Positions 63,455-64,000 of a DNA stretch of 64,000 bases are shown here, piece by piece. The stretch lies in the NCBI GenBank assembly GCA_028290465.1, contig JAQGJU010000143.1, positions 62,001-126,000 on the forward strand. The letters are read 5' to 3'. The notes under the pieces were generated by a model that made no database searches, was not told the origin of the DNA, and saw nothing but the letters and a program-made list of their open reading frames with translations. This stretch comes from Xanthobacteraceae bacterium. Its GTDB lineage: Bacteria; Pseudomonadota; Alphaproteobacteria; Rhizobiales; Xanthobacteraceae. Numbering within the stretch: position 1 is the first letter of the stretch; every line of letters starts with the position of its first letter. Position numbers and translations under genes: made by a program.

Positions 63455-64000
63455 TGCCTATCACCGAATCCGATCGCGACCTCGCACCTATTTTGGCCGC
63501 CGAACATGCCGACCCGTTCGGCTATCTCGGCATGCACCGCACCGCCGCAGGACTAATCGTGCGGACTTTCCAGCCCGGCGCGATAAGCGTCGAAGTGGTG
63601 CGCCGCGGCGGCGATGTTGTTGCTAAGCTGTCGGACGTAAACGGCACCGGATTGTTTTCGGGCGCCGTACCGGGCGACGAAATCTTCCCCTACCGGCTCC
63701 GGGTCACGCATGGCAGCGAAAAGCACGACATCGACGATCCCTATGCGTTCCCGCCGGTGCTGGGCGATCTCGATGTGCATCTCCTGGCCGAAGGCAATCA
63801 TCTGCAGGCCTGGACCAAGCTTGGCGCGCATTGCCTGACTTTGGCCGGCGTTTCCGGCGTCGGCTTCGCCGTGTGGGCGCCGAATGCACGCTCGGTCAGC
63901 GTGGTCGGCGACTTCAATGACTGGGACGGCCGCCGCCACCCGATGCGTAAACGTTACGAATGCGGCGTGTGGGAACTGTTCATTCCCGATCTCGGTCCGG
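63454..64000 (+). CDS. glgB: 1,4-alpha-glucan branching enzyme, N-terminal part
   Basis: ATG overlaps the treS stop by one base; the frame is open to the window end, giving 182 residues. The N-terminal module (DPFGYLGMH, FQPGA, then DDPYAFPPVLGDLDVHLLAEG) and the start of the CBM48 domain (GVGFAVWAPNARSVSVVGDFNDWDGRRHPM) identify GlgB. It introduces alpha-1,6 branches into the glucan built by GlgE and completes the pathway. The catalytic barrel lies beyond the window. Confidence 0.95.

Overview
The window is high-GC, densely packed bacterial DNA with no tRNA, rRNA, CRISPR array, phage or transposase gene that I can see. Gene content (several tripartite and ABC uptake systems, hydantoinase, molybdenum hydroxylases, partial Sox cluster, GlgE-type glucan pathway) and the intergenic palindromes (the GAGCATGATC...GATCATGCTC type, the AGAGCGCG...CGCGCTCT type and the 35-bp CCGGGCATCCACGTCTT type) point to an alphaproteobacterium of the Hyphomicrobiales, most likely the Bradyrhizobium/Rhodopseudomonas/Xanthobacteraceae neighbourhood. 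That placement rests on recognised repeat families and gene style, not on a marker gene.

Layout. 1-1120: 3' part of a TctA permease. 1203-16736 (minus): twelve genes that look like one long catabolic operon, transcribed from a divergent LysR promoter at 16737-16974. In transcription order: HyuA, HyuB, two paralogous ABC binding proteins, ATPase, two permeases, a dihydroxyphthalate-decarboxylase-like binding protein, two degenerate M24 (creatinase-like) proteins, an MmgE/PrpD protein and an orphan CoxL-type molybdenum hydroxylase subunit. 16975-18773 (plus): the LysR regulator and an aspartate-dehydrogenase-like enzyme. 18947-23655: an amidohydrolase divergent from a TPP enzyme, FAD monooxygenase and MarR regulator, with a palindrome in the shared promoter. 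23662-30408 (minus): a second ABC/catabolic operon (binding protein, ATPase, two permeases, small membrane protein, crotonase, cupin, amidohydrolase, Dabb protein). 30641-33408: HpaI aldolase, beta-hydroxyacid dehydrogenase and a divergent Gfo/Idh/MocA oxidoreductase. 33416-33955: DUF1003 protein. 34041-39967 (minus): a branched-chain-type (Liv) ABC transporter ending in an FMN hydroxyacid oxidase. 40385-42839: divergent phytoene-desaturase-like flavoprotein and SDR.

43156-45791 encodes a two-subunit isoquinoline-oxidoreductase-like molybdenum enzyme with an export signal, closed by a textbook terminator. 45886-49549 is a compact sox-type cluster (cytochrome c, flavocytochrome c sulfide dehydrogenase flavoprotein, SoxX, SoxY, SoxZ, SoxA) that lacks SoxB and SoxCD here and whose SoxY has lost the usual GGCGG tail. 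49760-54065 (minus) holds a polysaccharide deacetylase, an intradiol ring-cleavage dioxygenase, a MetE C-domain-like methyltransferase and a Liv-type binding protein. 54701-64000 (plus) is a trehalose/alpha-glucan block: GH13 glucosidase, OtsA, GlgE, a TreS-maltokinase fusion and the start of GlgB, which together fit the TreS-Mak-GlgE-GlgB route from trehalose to branched glucan.

The best candidates for undescribed biology are the 15.5-kb hydantoinase/M24/Mo-hydroxylase operon (including a HyuB with a histone-like basic tail), the SoxB-less sox cluster with an altered SoxY carrier tail, and a small membrane protein translationally coupled to an ABC permease. Most start codons quoted were chosen by ribosome-binding site or by ATGA/TGATG overlap with the upstream gene.
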